This document shows positions 1 through 8,531 of a stretch of 64,000 nt of DNA, piece by piece; positions within the stretch are counted from its first letter, which is position 1; each line of letters opens with the position of its first letter. Below the pieces are notes generated by a model. It saw nothing but the letters and a program-made list of their open reading frames with translations. It was not told the DNA's origin and did no database searches. This DNA is from an uncultured Sphingomonadaceae bacterium (lineage in GTDB: Bacteria; Pseudomonadota; Alphaproteobacteria; Sphingomonadales; Sphingomonadaceae). The DNA lies in assembly GCA_947493215.1 (NCBI GenBank), contig CANLQE010000001.1:496001-560000 (forward strand). Reading direction: 5' to 3'. A program made the translations under genes and the position numbers.

Positions 1-510
1 GGTGGTTTGACTTATACCGATGCGCGTTATCCAAATGATTGTGCTGGTACGCAAACCGACTCTGCCAACGTTGTAAGTCTTTGTGGCAATTCGCTGACCA
101 ATGCTCCGAAATGGGTGGGTATTCTGGGAGCGACTTATGACCGCGATATTGGTAGCAGTCTGAAGTTCTTCCTCAATGGTCAATTGCGGATGGAAAGCGA
201 TCGCCGGACTTCAACACAAGCCACGACCGTTCCAAGCGCTGCGCAAATTACAGCGGCTGGAAGTGTTCAGGCAGCGGTTGATGCGGCTCCACTTGTTCCA
301 TTCGATGTTCAGGATGGCACAGTCAAAATCAACATGCGGGCCGGTATCGCTGATATTGACGATGCATGGGGCATTGAAGCCTGGGTCACGAACCTAACCA
401 ATGAAGTCACGCGCGGTGTTACTTTTAACACAGTGCTGCGTTCCGGTTCACGGTCCGCCTTCATCCAGGCACCGCGCATGTTTGGCGTGACGCTTCGCGG
501 CAAGTTCTAG
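1..510 (+). CDS. TonB-dependent receptor, C-terminal end (5' truncated by window)
   Basis: The frame is open from base 1, so the TTG at 7 in the ORF track is not a real start. The 169 visible residues look like the last beta strands of a TonB-dependent outer-membrane receptor. They contain a segment resembling the AWVTNLTNEV strand common in these receptors, alternating polar and aromatic strands, and a terminal phenylalanine (LRGKF), the usual outer-membrane barrel end signal. The substrate cannot be inferred because the plug and most of the barrel lie outside the window. A strong terminator follows, so the gene ends its transcript. Confidence 0.82.
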   Translation, partial: GGLTYTDARYPNDCAGTQTDSANVVSLCGNSLTNAPKWVGILGATYDRDIGSSLKFFLNGQLRMESDRRTSTQATTVPSAAQITAAGSVQAAVDAAPLVPFDVQDGTVKINMRAGIADIDDAWGIEAWVTNLTNEVTRGVTFNTVLRSGSRSAFIQAPRMFGVTLRGKF

Positions 511-549
511 GATTTAAACGAATTGGGGGCATTTCGTCACCACCAAGGA

Positions 550-577
550 GGGGCCGGTTTTTCCGGCCCCTTTTTTG
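550..577 (+). terminator. Rho-independent terminator of the TonB receptor gene
   Basis: A perfect 8-bp stem (GGGGCCGG / CCGGCCCC) with a five-T loop is followed directly by six T. It lies 40 bp after the receptor stop codon and insulates the downstream alcohol dehydrogenase gene. Confidence 0.93.
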
Positions 578-633
578 TTGCTGCCTAATCAATGCCGGTT
601 GCGCGCACGCATGATCGGTGCAAAAGTCCGGCC

Positions 634-1794
634 ATGAACAGCTATAGTTTTCAAACCGTACCGGTCCTGCATTTTGGTGAGGGCTGCCTTTCCCAATTGG
701 CCGATCAAATTGCCGCCTTGGGCGGATCCCGACCGCTGATCGTCACCGATAAAGGTATTATCGCTGCGGGCCTGATTGCCCCGGTGGAGCAAGCTCTATC
801 CGATGCTGGTTTAACTACGCAGATTTATGATGCGGTCGTTGCCGATCCACCCGAAACTGTCGTGCAGCAAGCCATTGATATGGCGAAGGCGGCGGAGGTC
901 GATATCGTCATTGGTCTTGGCGGCGGGAGCTCGTTGGACACTGCTAAGGTCGTTGCTGCGCTGTCTGTTGACGGCGCGCAGGGCCTTTCCGAAATCTATG
1001 GTGTGGGTCAATTGGCACGCAAGGGTCTGCCAACCATATTGATCCCGACGACATCGGGCACGGGCTCCGAAGTCACCGCCATCTCCATCCTGACCACGGG
1101 CGAGACAACCAAGGCGGGGATCGTTTCGCCGCATCTGTTTGCTGACGCTGCGATACTCGACCCAGCGTTGACGCTGGGATTGCCCGCTGATGTAACCGCG
1201 GCCACGGGTATCGACGCGATGGTCCATGCGATTGAAGCTTATACCGGACGCAATGCCAAAAACCCGGTATCCGATATGCTCGCGATCGAAGCGCTCAAAC
1301 TACTGACGGCACATATTGAAACCGCCTGTTCGGACGGCACCAATATGGTGGCGCGAGAAGCGATGCTGCGCGGTTCCATGCTGGCGGGGCAGGCATTTGC
1401 CAATTCACCCGTTGGTGCGATCCATGCACTGGCCTATCCGCTGGGCGGGATTTATCATATCCCGCACGGCCTCTCCAATGCGCTGGTCATGCCGCATATC
1501 ATGCAGTTTAACCTCGACGCTGCTGCGCCGCTTTATGCGGAATTGGCTGATGCGTTGAATGTACAGAAATCCGGTCCCAACAGCGCCGAAGCGAGGGCGC
1601 AGGAATTGATCGACTATCTGGAAGGCTTGGCGGTGACAGTCAAAGCTCCCCGGCGCTTGCGCGATGTCGGGATCGTTGAAGATGCTGTGGGCGAATTGGC
1701 AGACGCGGCGATGTTGCAGACAAGGCTGCTCGTGAACAATCCCAAAGAACTCGACCTTGCCGATGCCAAACGGATTTATACCAATGCCTGGTAA
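634..1794 (+). CDS. Iron-containing (group III) alcohol dehydrogenase
   Basis: A 386-residue NAD(P)-dependent alcohol dehydrogenase of the Fe-ADH family, cytoplasmic. The nucleotide-binding GGGSSLDTAK and the GTGSEVT segment are present. The metal site is carried by the AMVHAIEAY helix and the later GAIHALAYPLGG and YHIPHGLSNA stretches, which supply the Asp/His ligands. The ORF track begins at 592, but family members start as in MNSYSFQTVPVLHFGEG, so the ATG at 634 is preferred. The stop overlaps the start of the thioesterase gene, suggesting coupled translation with the acyl-CoA genes that follow. The alcohol substrate cannot be told from sequence. Confidence 0.93.
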   Translation: MNSYSFQTVPVLHFGEGCLSQLADQIAALGGSRPLIVTDKGIIAAGLIAPVEQALSDAGLTTQIYDAVVADPPETVVQQAIDMAKAAEVDIVIGLGGGSSLDTAKVVAALSVDGAQGLSEIYGVGQLARKGLPTILIPTTSGTGSEVTAISILTTGETTKAGIVSPHLFADAAILDPALTLGLPADVTAATGIDAMVHAIEAYTGRNAKNPVSDMLAIEALKLLTAHIETACSDGTNMVAREAMLRGSMLAGQAFANSPVGAIHALAYPLGGIYHIPHGLSNALVMPHIMQFNLDAAAPLYAELADALNVQKSGPNSAEARAQELIDYLEGLAVTVKAPRRLRDVGIVEDAVGELADAAMLQTRLLVNNPKELDLADAKRIYTNAW

Positions 1795-2227
1795 AGAGCG
1801 GACTGCGCCGCCGGTCTGGGATGATTACCGTGATGGCTCATCGATCACTACGCGTTGGAATGACAATGACCCCTATGGCCACGTCAACAATGCGATCTAT
1901 TATTTCTGGTTTGATAGTGCAGTGAACCGCTATCTGATCGAACAAGGCGCGCTCGACATTGGCAAGAGCGATGTCATTGGTCTGGTAGTGCAGACGTCTT
2001 GCGAATATTTTGCTCCCATATCATTTCCCGATCTAGTCGAAGCGCGCATCAGGGTTGAGAAGCTCGGCCGGACCAGTGTCACCTACGGTGTTGGCCTGTT
2101 TCGCGGTGATGAAAAAACCGCGTCGGCGGCAGGAAGCTTTACTCATGTTTATGTGGATCGGGAGAGCAGGCGACCAACCTCGCTGTCCGCCCCCTTGCGT
2201 TCTGCGCTGGAATTGATAACCCTTTAA
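1784..2227 (+). CDS. Acyl-CoA thioesterase, 4HBT hotdog family
   Basis: A 147-residue single hotdog domain of the YbgC/FadM 4-hydroxybenzoyl-CoA thioesterase type, expected to hydrolyse acyl-CoA thioesters. The family signature RWNDNDPYGHVNNAIYYFWF carries the catalytic Asp in DxYGHVNN. The ATG at 1784 overlaps the end of the alcohol dehydrogenase by 11 nt and gives a normal family length; the track start at 1757 would add residues encoded inside the upstream gene. The acyl-CoA dehydrogenase starts 24 nt after its stop, so the three genes probably form one operon for oxidation of an alcohol or acyl chain. Confidence 0.88.
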   Translation: MPGKERTAPPVWDDYRDGSSITTRWNDNDPYGHVNNAIYYFWFDSAVNRYLIEQGALDIGKSDVIGLVVQTSCEYFAPISFPDLVEARIRVEKLGRTSVTYGVGLFRGDEKTASAAGSFTHVYVDRESRRPTSLSAPLRSALELITL

Positions 2228-2242
2228 CTGATCAGTTAAAGG
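2221..2242. repeat. Perfect 22-bp palindrome covering a stop codon and a ribosome binding site
   Basis: The 11-nt arm CCTTTAACTGA is followed without spacer by its exact complement. The left arm contains the TAA stop of the thioesterase. The right arm contains the AAAGG core of the ribosome binding site for the acyl-CoA dehydrogenase start at 2252. It could be an operator for a dimeric repressor or an RNA fold that hides the ribosome binding site. Confidence 0.75.
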
Positions 2243-2251
2243 ACCGAGACC

Positions 2252-3394
2252 ATGCGCCACGCCGAGGATACCGAAGAACGCCAACAATTTCGGGAAATGA
2301 CCCGGCGCTTTACCGAAACGGAATTGCAGCCTTATGCCAATGACTGGGATGAAGCAGGAGAAATCCCTTGGGAAATCCATGAAAAAGTCGGGGCGCTGGG
2401 CGCTTGGGGCTTTGGTGTCGCAGAACAATATGGCGGTCTTGGCTTTGACGATATGTATATGCGCTGCATCTGGGGCGAGGAAGCCGCACGCGCGCATAAT
2501 GGCGGCACACTGGCGGCGCTGGGTGGGCGCAGTATTTCCATTGGTCCGATCGAAAAATTCGCGTCTCAGGATATTAAAGATCGCATTCTCAAAGATATTG
2601 TCGAAGGGCGCACAGGTTCGAGTCTGGGCGTAACCGAACCAGGCGGCGGCTCTGATGTTGCCAATATGAAAACCACCGCGGGGCAAGATGGCAATCACTG
2701 GATCATCAACGGGTCCAAGACCTTTATTACGGGCGGTATGACATCGGACTATTTCGTCGTCGGCGCGCGCACCGGCGGAGAGGGACTGAACGGCATTTCC
2801 CTCTTCCTGGTCGAGAAGGACATGGAAGGCTTTTCGCGCACCGCGCTGGATAAGAAAATGGGCTGGTGGGCATCGGATCAGGCGACACTCTATTTCGACG
2901 ATGTTCGGGTCCCGGCTGGCAATATGCTCGGTGACGAGGGGCGCGGCTTCATTCAGATCATGCATAATTTCAACTATGAAAGGCTCGGCATGGTCGCCCA
3001 ATGTCTGGGCATGATGCGCGTGTTGCTGGAAGAATCCATTGCCTATGCACAACAGCGAGAAACCTTTGGCAAACCGCTCAGCCAGCATCAGGTTATACGC
3101 CACAAAATCGCAGAGATGTCTGCGCGGGTCGATGCCACCGAAGCATGGGTCAACCAGATTTGCTTTCTCACGGAAAACGGCCAGATGCCGGTCGATCAAA
3201 TTTGCAAAGCCAAGTTTTTCAGCACCAAAAATCTCGAATATTGTGCGAGTGAAGCGATGCAAATCTGGGGCGGGGCAGCCTATTTGCGCGGCAATGTCGT
3301 CGAACGCTTTTACCGCGAGGTGAAAGTCATGGCGATTGGCGGCGGCTCAGAGGAAATCATGCGCGATCTGGCTGTGCGGCAAATGGGGCTTTGA
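2252..3394 (+). CDS. Acyl-CoA dehydrogenase
   Basis: A 380-residue FAD-dependent acyl-CoA dehydrogenase for alpha,beta-desaturation of acyl-CoA, passing electrons to ETF. Visible signatures are LGVTEPGGGSD (FAD/substrate binding, about residues 125-134), the NGSKTFITGG loop, the RETFGKPLSQHQ segment and the C-terminal IGGGSEEIMRDLAVRQ. Medium-chain enzymes have their catalytic Glu at the position occupied here by Gly in IGGGSE. Instead E243 in NYERLGM aligns with the base used by isovaleryl- and long-chain-CoA dehydrogenases. This suggests a branched or long-chain substrate, but the exact one is not known. A palindrome overlaps its ribosome binding site. Confidence 0.95.
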   Translation: MRHAEDTEERQQFREMTRRFTETELQPYANDWDEAGEIPWEIHEKVGALGAWGFGVAEQYGGLGFDDMYMRCIWGEEAARAHNGGTLAALGGRSISIGPIEKFASQDIKDRILKDIVEGRTGSSLGVTEPGGGSDVANMKTTAGQDGNHWIINGSKTFITGGMTSDYFVVGARTGGEGLNGISLFLVEKDMEGFSRTALDKKMGWWASDQATLYFDDVRVPAGNMLGDEGRGFIQIMHNFNYERLGMVAQCLGMMRVLLEESIAYAQQRETFGKPLSQHQVIRHKIAEMSARVDATEAWVNQICFLTENGQMPVDQICKAKFFSTKNLEYCASEAMQIWGGAAYLRGNVVERFYREVKVMAIGGGSEEIMRDLAVRQMGL

Positions 3395-3421
3395 TCCGAG
3401 AGGGAATATTCCTGTCTGGAC

Positions 3422-4369
3422 ATGGCTTCGTCATGGGCCGATAGAATATCGGTGACTGAGCAACCGATAATCACAAAGCCAAATGCTGCGCCTTTGCTAC
3501 CGACAGGATCGGTCATGCTGGGGCTTGCCTCTTTCTCTGCCATGGATGCAGTGATGAAGAGCCTTAGCCTGAGCTTGGGTCCATATAACGCGATTCTGTG
3601 GCGCTATGCCGTGGGCTTTGTGATCATCGGCGTCCTATATTTATGGCAACGACCAAGCTGGCCAGATCGCCACATCATGAAGGTCCATATTTTACGGAGC
3701 GGTATGATCGTTTTCATGGCCTATCTTTTCTTTTGGGGGCTGACCCGCGTACCGCTTGCGGAGGGCATAGCGCTAAGCTTTATTGCGCCGTTGATCGCGC
3801 TCTATCTCGCCGCAATTTTTCTAAAGGAATCGATCCACCCAAAGGCGATATGGGCATCTCTCTTTGGCCTATCGGGCGTCGCTGTTATAGCTTTTGAGAA
3901 ACTGACTGGTGACTATCCGGCAGACACGCTCTGGGGCTTTGCTGCCATATTGCTATCGGCAATTTTATACGCCGGAAATTTGGTGATTCAACGCTATCAA
4001 GCGATGCGTGTTGGCCCAATAGAAGTCAGCTTCTTCCAAAACCTGATTGTCTTTCTGGCGTATCTGACAGTTGCACCATGGTTTGCAATTGTACCTGAAC
4101 CCTCGGCGTGGCCCACGATAATATTGGCTGCGGTACTGGCAATTATTTCGATCCTGCTGATCATGTGGGGCTATGCCCGTGCCGAAGCACAGTTGCTCAT
4201 CAATCTGGAATATAGTGCCTTCATCTGGGCGGCTCTATTTGGTTGGGTGTTCTTTGATGAACCGGTCACTGCCTCTACCGTGTTTGGAACCGTGTTGATC
4301 GTTGCCGGTTGCATTATGGCAACCCGCCGCGGTCGGCCTGTCGCCCATGTCGAAACCACGGCCATCTGA
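3422..4369 (+). CDS. EamA/DMT-superfamily transporter
   Basis: A 315-residue inner-membrane protein with about ten hydrophobic segments arranged as two EamA repeats, the second beginning near LWGFAAILLSAILYAGN. This is the drug/metabolite transporter fold. The usual marker positions are present: a small-residue-rich first helix, then RVPLAEGIALSFIAPLIALYLAAIFLKE near the end of the first repeat. The N-terminus has about 28 polar residues before the first helix; M32 at 3515 is an alternative start. The substrate is unknown. It lies 27 nt after the acyl-CoA dehydrogenase on the same strand. Confidence 0.88.
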   Translation: MASSWADRISVTEQPIITKPNAAPLLPTGSVMLGLASFSAMDAVMKSLSLSLGPYNAILWRYAVGFVIIGVLYLWQRPSWPDRHIMKVHILRSGMIVFMAYLFFWGLTRVPLAEGIALSFIAPLIALYLAAIFLKESIHPKAIWASLFGLSGVAVIAFEKLTGDYPADTLWGFAAILLSAILYAGNLVIQRYQAMRVGPIEVSFFQNLIVFLAYLTVAPWFAIVPEPSAWPTIILAAVLAIISILLIMWGYARAEAQLLINLEYSAFIWAALFGWVFFDEPVTASTVFGTVLIVAGCIMATRRGRPVAHVETTAI

Positions 4370-4370
4370 T

Positions 4371-5537
4371 ATGGCGCTGAAAATTAAAAACCGTGATGCG
4401 CGTCGGTTGTGGTTGGGTCGTCAGGGTTTAACGCGCACGCCGACCGGTCCGCTTGATCTGTTACAGATCATCAAGGATTTGGGCTTTGTCCAGCTCGATA
4501 CGATCCGCAATGTCACACGCGCACATCATCATATTTTGTGGAGTCGCAACCAGAATTATCGCGAGCCGATGCTCAATCATTTGCTGGCAAACGAGCGATC
4601 GGTATTTGAGCATTTTACTCATGATGCATCGGTGTTGCCGATGGAGTTTTATCCCCTTTGGCGGCGTCAGTTCCTGCGTTTAGGGAAGCGGGCATCCAAA
4701 CATCAAGCAATGGACGATAAAGGCGTTGCGGCGATTAAGGCCCGTATTGCAGAGGAGGGGCCCTTATCAACCCATGCATTCGATACAAAGATTGAGGGCA
4801 AGAAAGAAATGTGGGCGCGACCACCACATAAACGGGCTTTGGATCAACTCTGGTATGCTGGAGAGCTCGCCACCGCGCATCGAGAGAAATTTATCAAATA
4901 TTATGATCTGACCGAACGAGTGGTGCCTGCTGCTCATAGAGAGGTTGAACATAGCGACGAGCATCAAAGGGACTGGCTGTGTAAAGCGGCACTCGACCGG
5001 CTGGGTTTTGGGACATTGGGCGAGATTCAAAGATTCTGGGCAGCGCTTGATGCGCGGGAAGTCAAATCATGGGCGGATAAGGCTGCAGATCACTGCGTTC
5101 CTGTTGAACTGGAAACGGTGAACGGCGACTGGGTCAGCATGGTCGCCTCTCCGGATATCGAAATGCTGCTCGCCGAGACCGGCGCGCCAACATCGCGGCT
5201 GCGGATATTGAGCCCATTTGATCCGGCGGTGCGGGATCGCACGCGGCTCGCGCGGCTGTTCGGATTTGATTATCGCATCGAGATTTTTGTGCCAGCCGCA
5301 AAGCGGCGCTGGGGCTATTATGTTTATCCACTGTTGGAACGAGACCAATTTGTCGGCCGCATTGAATTGAAGGCAGACCGTAAAGCAGGGCTATTGAAGG
5401 TCATTCAGATATGGCCCGAGCAAGGGATAAAATGGACGAGTCGTCGCGCAGACAAACTCGACGCAGAATTGGGACGGTTAGGACGATTGATCGGCGCTGA
5501 GACTATCGAATGGCAGTGCGCCCGAAAAGGCGGCTAG
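4371..5537 (+). CDS. ycaQ: YcaQ/AlkX-type DNA glycosylase (HTH_42 family)
   Basis: A 388-residue member of the AlkZ/YcaQ winged-helix glycosylase family, which unhooks alkylated or interstrand-crosslinked DNA bases. The family catalytic motif is visible as Q41-L-D43 in GFVQLDTIRNV, i.e. the QxD form that marks the YcaQ (AlkX) branch rather than the QxQ of AlkZ. RAHHHILWSR and FEHFTHDASVLP follow, as is typical. The ATG at 4371 is one base after the transporter stop and gives the family N-terminus; the track start at 4302 would run through the transporter gene. Confidence 0.88.
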   Translation: MALKIKNRDARRLWLGRQGLTRTPTGPLDLLQIIKDLGFVQLDTIRNVTRAHHHILWSRNQNYREPMLNHLLANERSVFEHFTHDASVLPMEFYPLWRRQFLRLGKRASKHQAMDDKGVAAIKARIAEEGPLSTHAFDTKIEGKKEMWARPPHKRALDQLWYAGELATAHREKFIKYYDLTERVVPAAHREVEHSDEHQRDWLCKAALDRLGFGTLGEIQRFWAALDAREVKSWADKAADHCVPVELETVNGDWVSMVASPDIEMLLAETGAPTSRLRILSPFDPAVRDRTRLARLFGFDYRIEIFVPAAKRRWGYYVYPLLERDQFVGRIELKADRKAGLLKVIQIWPEQGIKWTSRRADKLDAELGRLGRLIGAETIEWQCARKGG

Positions 5538-5546
5538 GTTAGCGTT

Positions 5547-6116
5547 TTACTTGACTATGCCGTTAAAGCGCAACTCGCCTGATGCGTTTGCGGCAATAGC
5601 TTCGTCGAACGTCCACCGGATATGGGTAACATCGCTCGGCAGGGCTGCTCGAGTCATGCTCGTGCTTGCGGTTTCTTCACTTTCCTCAGTGATGTCGGTA
5701 ACAGTTAGTTCGGTCAATTTACCAAAATTCTTGCCGCCATCAACGGACAACAAAGCCCAATCTTCAGCCACCCCGGTAAAGGTGACGGCTGCATGCACGG
5801 GATTATTAACAACGAAACCTGTAACAGCCGTACCGCCTGTATTGCGATATGTGTTTACGAAAACCAGCTTGTCTCCGGGAATAACCTTTACGTCGCTGGG
5901 GTCATGTAATTTTTTCGTCACTGTGCCGGCAGAGCTGGTTTCTGACCGTTCGACCAGAACTTTGCTTTCAATTTTTACATTGGCGCGAGGGTCTGGGGCT
6001 GCCTGAATGGCGGCTTGTAAAGGCGCGGCGTGCGCGGCTTGTGCCGCAGCCATACCCGTCATCAATATGCCAATGACCAAGGAGGCTTCGATCAATATGG
6101 TCCGTTTACTCGACAT
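5547..6116 (-). CDS. Exported DUF11-like protein of unknown function
   Basis: A protein of about 189 residues with a clear Sec signal peptide (MSSKRTILIEAS then a hydrophobic core, cleavage near AAHA). The mature part resembles the conserved-repeat (DUF11-like) domain found in secreted surface proteins. It contains VIPGDKLVFVNTYRNTGGTAVTGFVV and a later LSVDGGKNFG stretch, suggesting one immunoglobulin-like beta sandwich. The start is uncertain: ATG 6116, ATG 6125 and GTG 6131 are in frame, and the GGGA motif fits 6116 best. It stands alone, convergent with ycaQ. No function is assigned. Confidence 0.75.
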   Translation of the reverse strand: MSSKRTILIEASLVIGILMTGMAAAQAAHAAPLQAAIQAAPDPRANVKIESKVLVERSETSSAGTVTKKLHDPSDVKVIPGDKLVFVNTYRNTGGTAVTGFVVNNPVHAAVTFTGVAEDWALLSVDGGKNFGKLTELTVTDITEESEETASTSMTRAALPSDVTHIRWTFDEAIAANASGELRFNGIVK

Positions 6117-6365
6117 TATTTGCATTCCCACTTTTCTCGGCTCGATACGCAGAGCCGTTCATATCAACCTGTAAAATATGTACGAACTTAGTTAATGAGT
6201 GGTTAAAATCAGCGGTTATGTGATGCCTGTTTATGTCGTGTGTTCAGTTCGAACGAACATTTTTTGGCAGCCCATTGGGCAGATTACCCGGTTTATTGCT
6301 AAACTTGGCTGAAACGTGGGCTATTTTATTAGCTTCCTTCAAAGCCACCGGCTAAAGAACCACCT

Positions 6366-8531
6366 ATGGGCCTGACCGCATATCGTTGCCGCCTTTTCAT
6401 GTTGCTGGTTGGAATTGTCCTTTCAGCTTTGACTCTGGTTGTACCATCATCAGCCATTGCACAAAATGCAGAAATTGGCAGTGCGATTGATGAGGAGCGC
6501 GCTGATGCTCCTAGCGATTTGGAGCCTCTCGATCCCGATAAGCCTTTGACCGATTTCCCTGATTTTGGTGTGGATTGGCCAGATCTTGATGAGCCCATAT
6601 CCAGCACCTCAGAACCACAGGACCCGGTCGAGGATACTGCCCGTGAATTGGAAATGGATCGCCGCCTTGCGGAAGAAGGGGCAATCGAACAAAAAAATGT
6701 CGAGATCGACGGTGAGAATGCGGGACGCGAAGGTGAGGAAACCCTGGACGTTGGCGGTGCTGTAAACTTCCAGCCCGTTGATGCGCTAGCGGAGCGTGAC
6801 TACGCATATTATTTTTCTGGTCTGCCGGCGGAATTGGACACGATATTTAGCGAGCGGTTCAAGGCCCTTTCTGCTTTGGAAAAATATAAGGGCGAGGAAG
6901 CCAATTTTGCTCAGATTAAGCGGCGCGCGGAAACGGATCGTGAGCTGGTCGAACGGCTGCTGCGTATAGAAGGATATTATGACGCGATTGTTCGCAACCG
7001 TTTTGCAGCGGGCAAAGGCAAGGCAGTAGCTGTGACGGTAACGGTGATTGCTGGTCCGCAATATAAATTGGATGAAATCAATTTGGTGGGCGTTGAGCAA
7101 GCGGAAGACGATGATGCGCAGCAATTCGGCAATGCTTTTGGCCTGCAAAGCGGAGATATTGTTAACAGTGATGCCATTGTTGAGGCACGAGCGAAACTCG
7201 ATCGGGACATGGCGGAAAGTGGATATGCCTTTGCCGAGACGAAGGAGCCGGAACTCGTCATTGACCATGCCGACCGTGCCGGGGACCTGGATATTGTCGT
7301 CACGCCGAGGGAGAAATATGTTTTCGGCTCTATCTTGATGCAGAATAGCGCGCTTTTCGGACAAGACCATGCTGAGTTAATTGCGCGATTTGAGCAAGGA
7401 GATGTTTACAAGCAATCCGATGTTGAGGATTTCCGCCGGGCCTTAATCGCAACTGGATTAGTGTCTACAGTAACCTTGGAGCCCGTCGCTTCCGAAACGG
7501 ACCCGGGTGCCGTTGATATTGCTGCGAATGTCACGCCTGCCCCTCTGCGGACCATTTCAGGCGCTTTGGGCTATGGAACGGGAGAAGGGCTTAGGTCAGA
7601 AGTTAGCTGGGAACATCGCAACTTCTTTCCGCCAGAGGGATTGATTCGCCTCACCGGGGTTTTTGCGACTCAGGAACAATCTGGTAGCATAACCTATCGC
7701 CGCAATAATTTCCGTCGGCGGGACAATGTTCTGAACGGCCGAGTAGCGCTGAGTAACATCGATAATTCAGCGTTCGAAGCCCGGACATTTGCCGTTTCCG
7801 CAAATCTCGAGCGACAAAGCAATCTTATTTTCCAAAAGAAATGGAACTGGTCAGCTGGGATAGAGCTGCTCGCATCACAGGAGCGTGATATCAATGGTGA
7901 TAATCAGACAACATCGCGAGAGACCTTCTTTATCGGCGCTTTGCCAGCGACCTTAGCTTATGATGGTAGTGATGATCTGTTGGACCCTACTAACGGCTTT
8001 CGCCTCAGCGCCAGATTGTCGCCCGAAGCATCGCTGCAATCGGGCAGCTTCTTTTATGCCCGCAGCCAGATTGATGGCAGCGCCTATTACCCGGTGTCAG
8101 AAAAAATCATTCTCGCTGGGCGGGCCAGATTCGGATCGATTGTCGGAGCGGGCAGCAACCGGATAGCTCCGTCGCGGCGGCTTTATTCCGGCGGCGGCGG
8201 TTCGGTGCGAGGATTTGGTTTTCAACGGATCGGGCCACGCGACGTGAATAACGACCCCGCTGGCGGGCGCGCGCTTGTAGAATTCTCGCTAGAGGCGCGC
8301 GTACGGTTGGACTTGTTTGGCGGCAATTTTGGTGTCGTGCCGTTTCTTGATGCTGGTAATGTCTATACGGAGTCTTTGCCTGATTTTTCGGGCTTGCGTT
8401 TCGGGACCGGATTGGGCTTGCGCTATTATAGTGATTTTGGCCCTATCCGCGTGGACGTCGGTACACCGATTAATCCGCAGGAAGGGGATTCCCGGATTGC
8501 CGTCTATGTATCGTTGGGGCAGGCATTCTGA
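6366..8531 (+). CDS. tamA: TamA, outer-membrane Omp85-family assembly protein
   Basis: A 721-residue outer-membrane protein of the translocation and assembly module, partner of TamB. A signal peptide ends near SSAIAQ. An unusually acidic, low-complexity stretch follows to about residue 125, then POTRA-like repeats (about 175-370), then a bacterial surface antigen/Omp85 barrel (about 390-721). The barrel includes the typical GGGGSVRGFGFQRIGPRD loop and FGPIRVDVGTPI, and ends in a terminal Phe. tamB overlaps its stop by one base, so the two proteins are translationally coupled. The acidic N-terminal insert is longer than in well-studied TamA. Confidence 0.93.
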   Translation: MGLTAYRCRLFMLLVGIVLSALTLVVPSSAIAQNAEIGSAIDEERADAPSDLEPLDPDKPLTDFPDFGVDWPDLDEPISSTSEPQDPVEDTARELEMDRRLAEEGAIEQKNVEIDGENAGREGEETLDVGGAVNFQPVDALAERDYAYYFSGLPAELDTIFSERFKALSALEKYKGEEANFAQIKRRAETDRELVERLLRIEGYYDAIVRNRFAAGKGKAVAVTVTVIAGPQYKLDEINLVGVEQAEDDDAQQFGNAFGLQSGDIVNSDAIVEARAKLDRDMAESGYAFAETKEPELVIDHADRAGDLDIVVTPREKYVFGSILMQNSALFGQDHAELIARFEQGDVYKQSDVEDFRRALIATGLVSTVTLEPVASETDPGAVDIAANVTPAPLRTISGALGYGTGEGLRSEVSWEHRNFFPPEGLIRLTGVFATQEQSGSITYRRNNFRRRDNVLNGRVALSNIDNSAFEARTFAVSANLERQSNLIFQKKWNWSAGIELLASQERDINGDNQTTSRETFFIGALPATLAYDGSDDLLDPTNGFRLSARLSPEASLQSGSFFYARSQIDGSAYYPVSEKIILAGRARFGSIVGAGSNRIAPSRRLYSGGGGSVRGFGFQRIGPRDVNNDPAGGRALVEFSLEARVRLDLFGGNFGVVPFLDAGNVYTESLPDFSGLRFGTGLGLRYYSDFGPIRVDVGTPINPQEGDSRIAVYVSLGQAF

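Noticed and set aside
2033-3262. 409-residue minus-strand ORF
   Set aside because: It is a shadow of the thioesterase and acyl-CoA dehydrogenase genes, which have full family matches on the other strand.
6236-6260. LexA-like GTTC/GAAC cluster upstream of tamA
   Set aside because: The spacing does not fit the alphaproteobacterial GTTC-N7-GTTC box; only an 8-bp palindrome is present.
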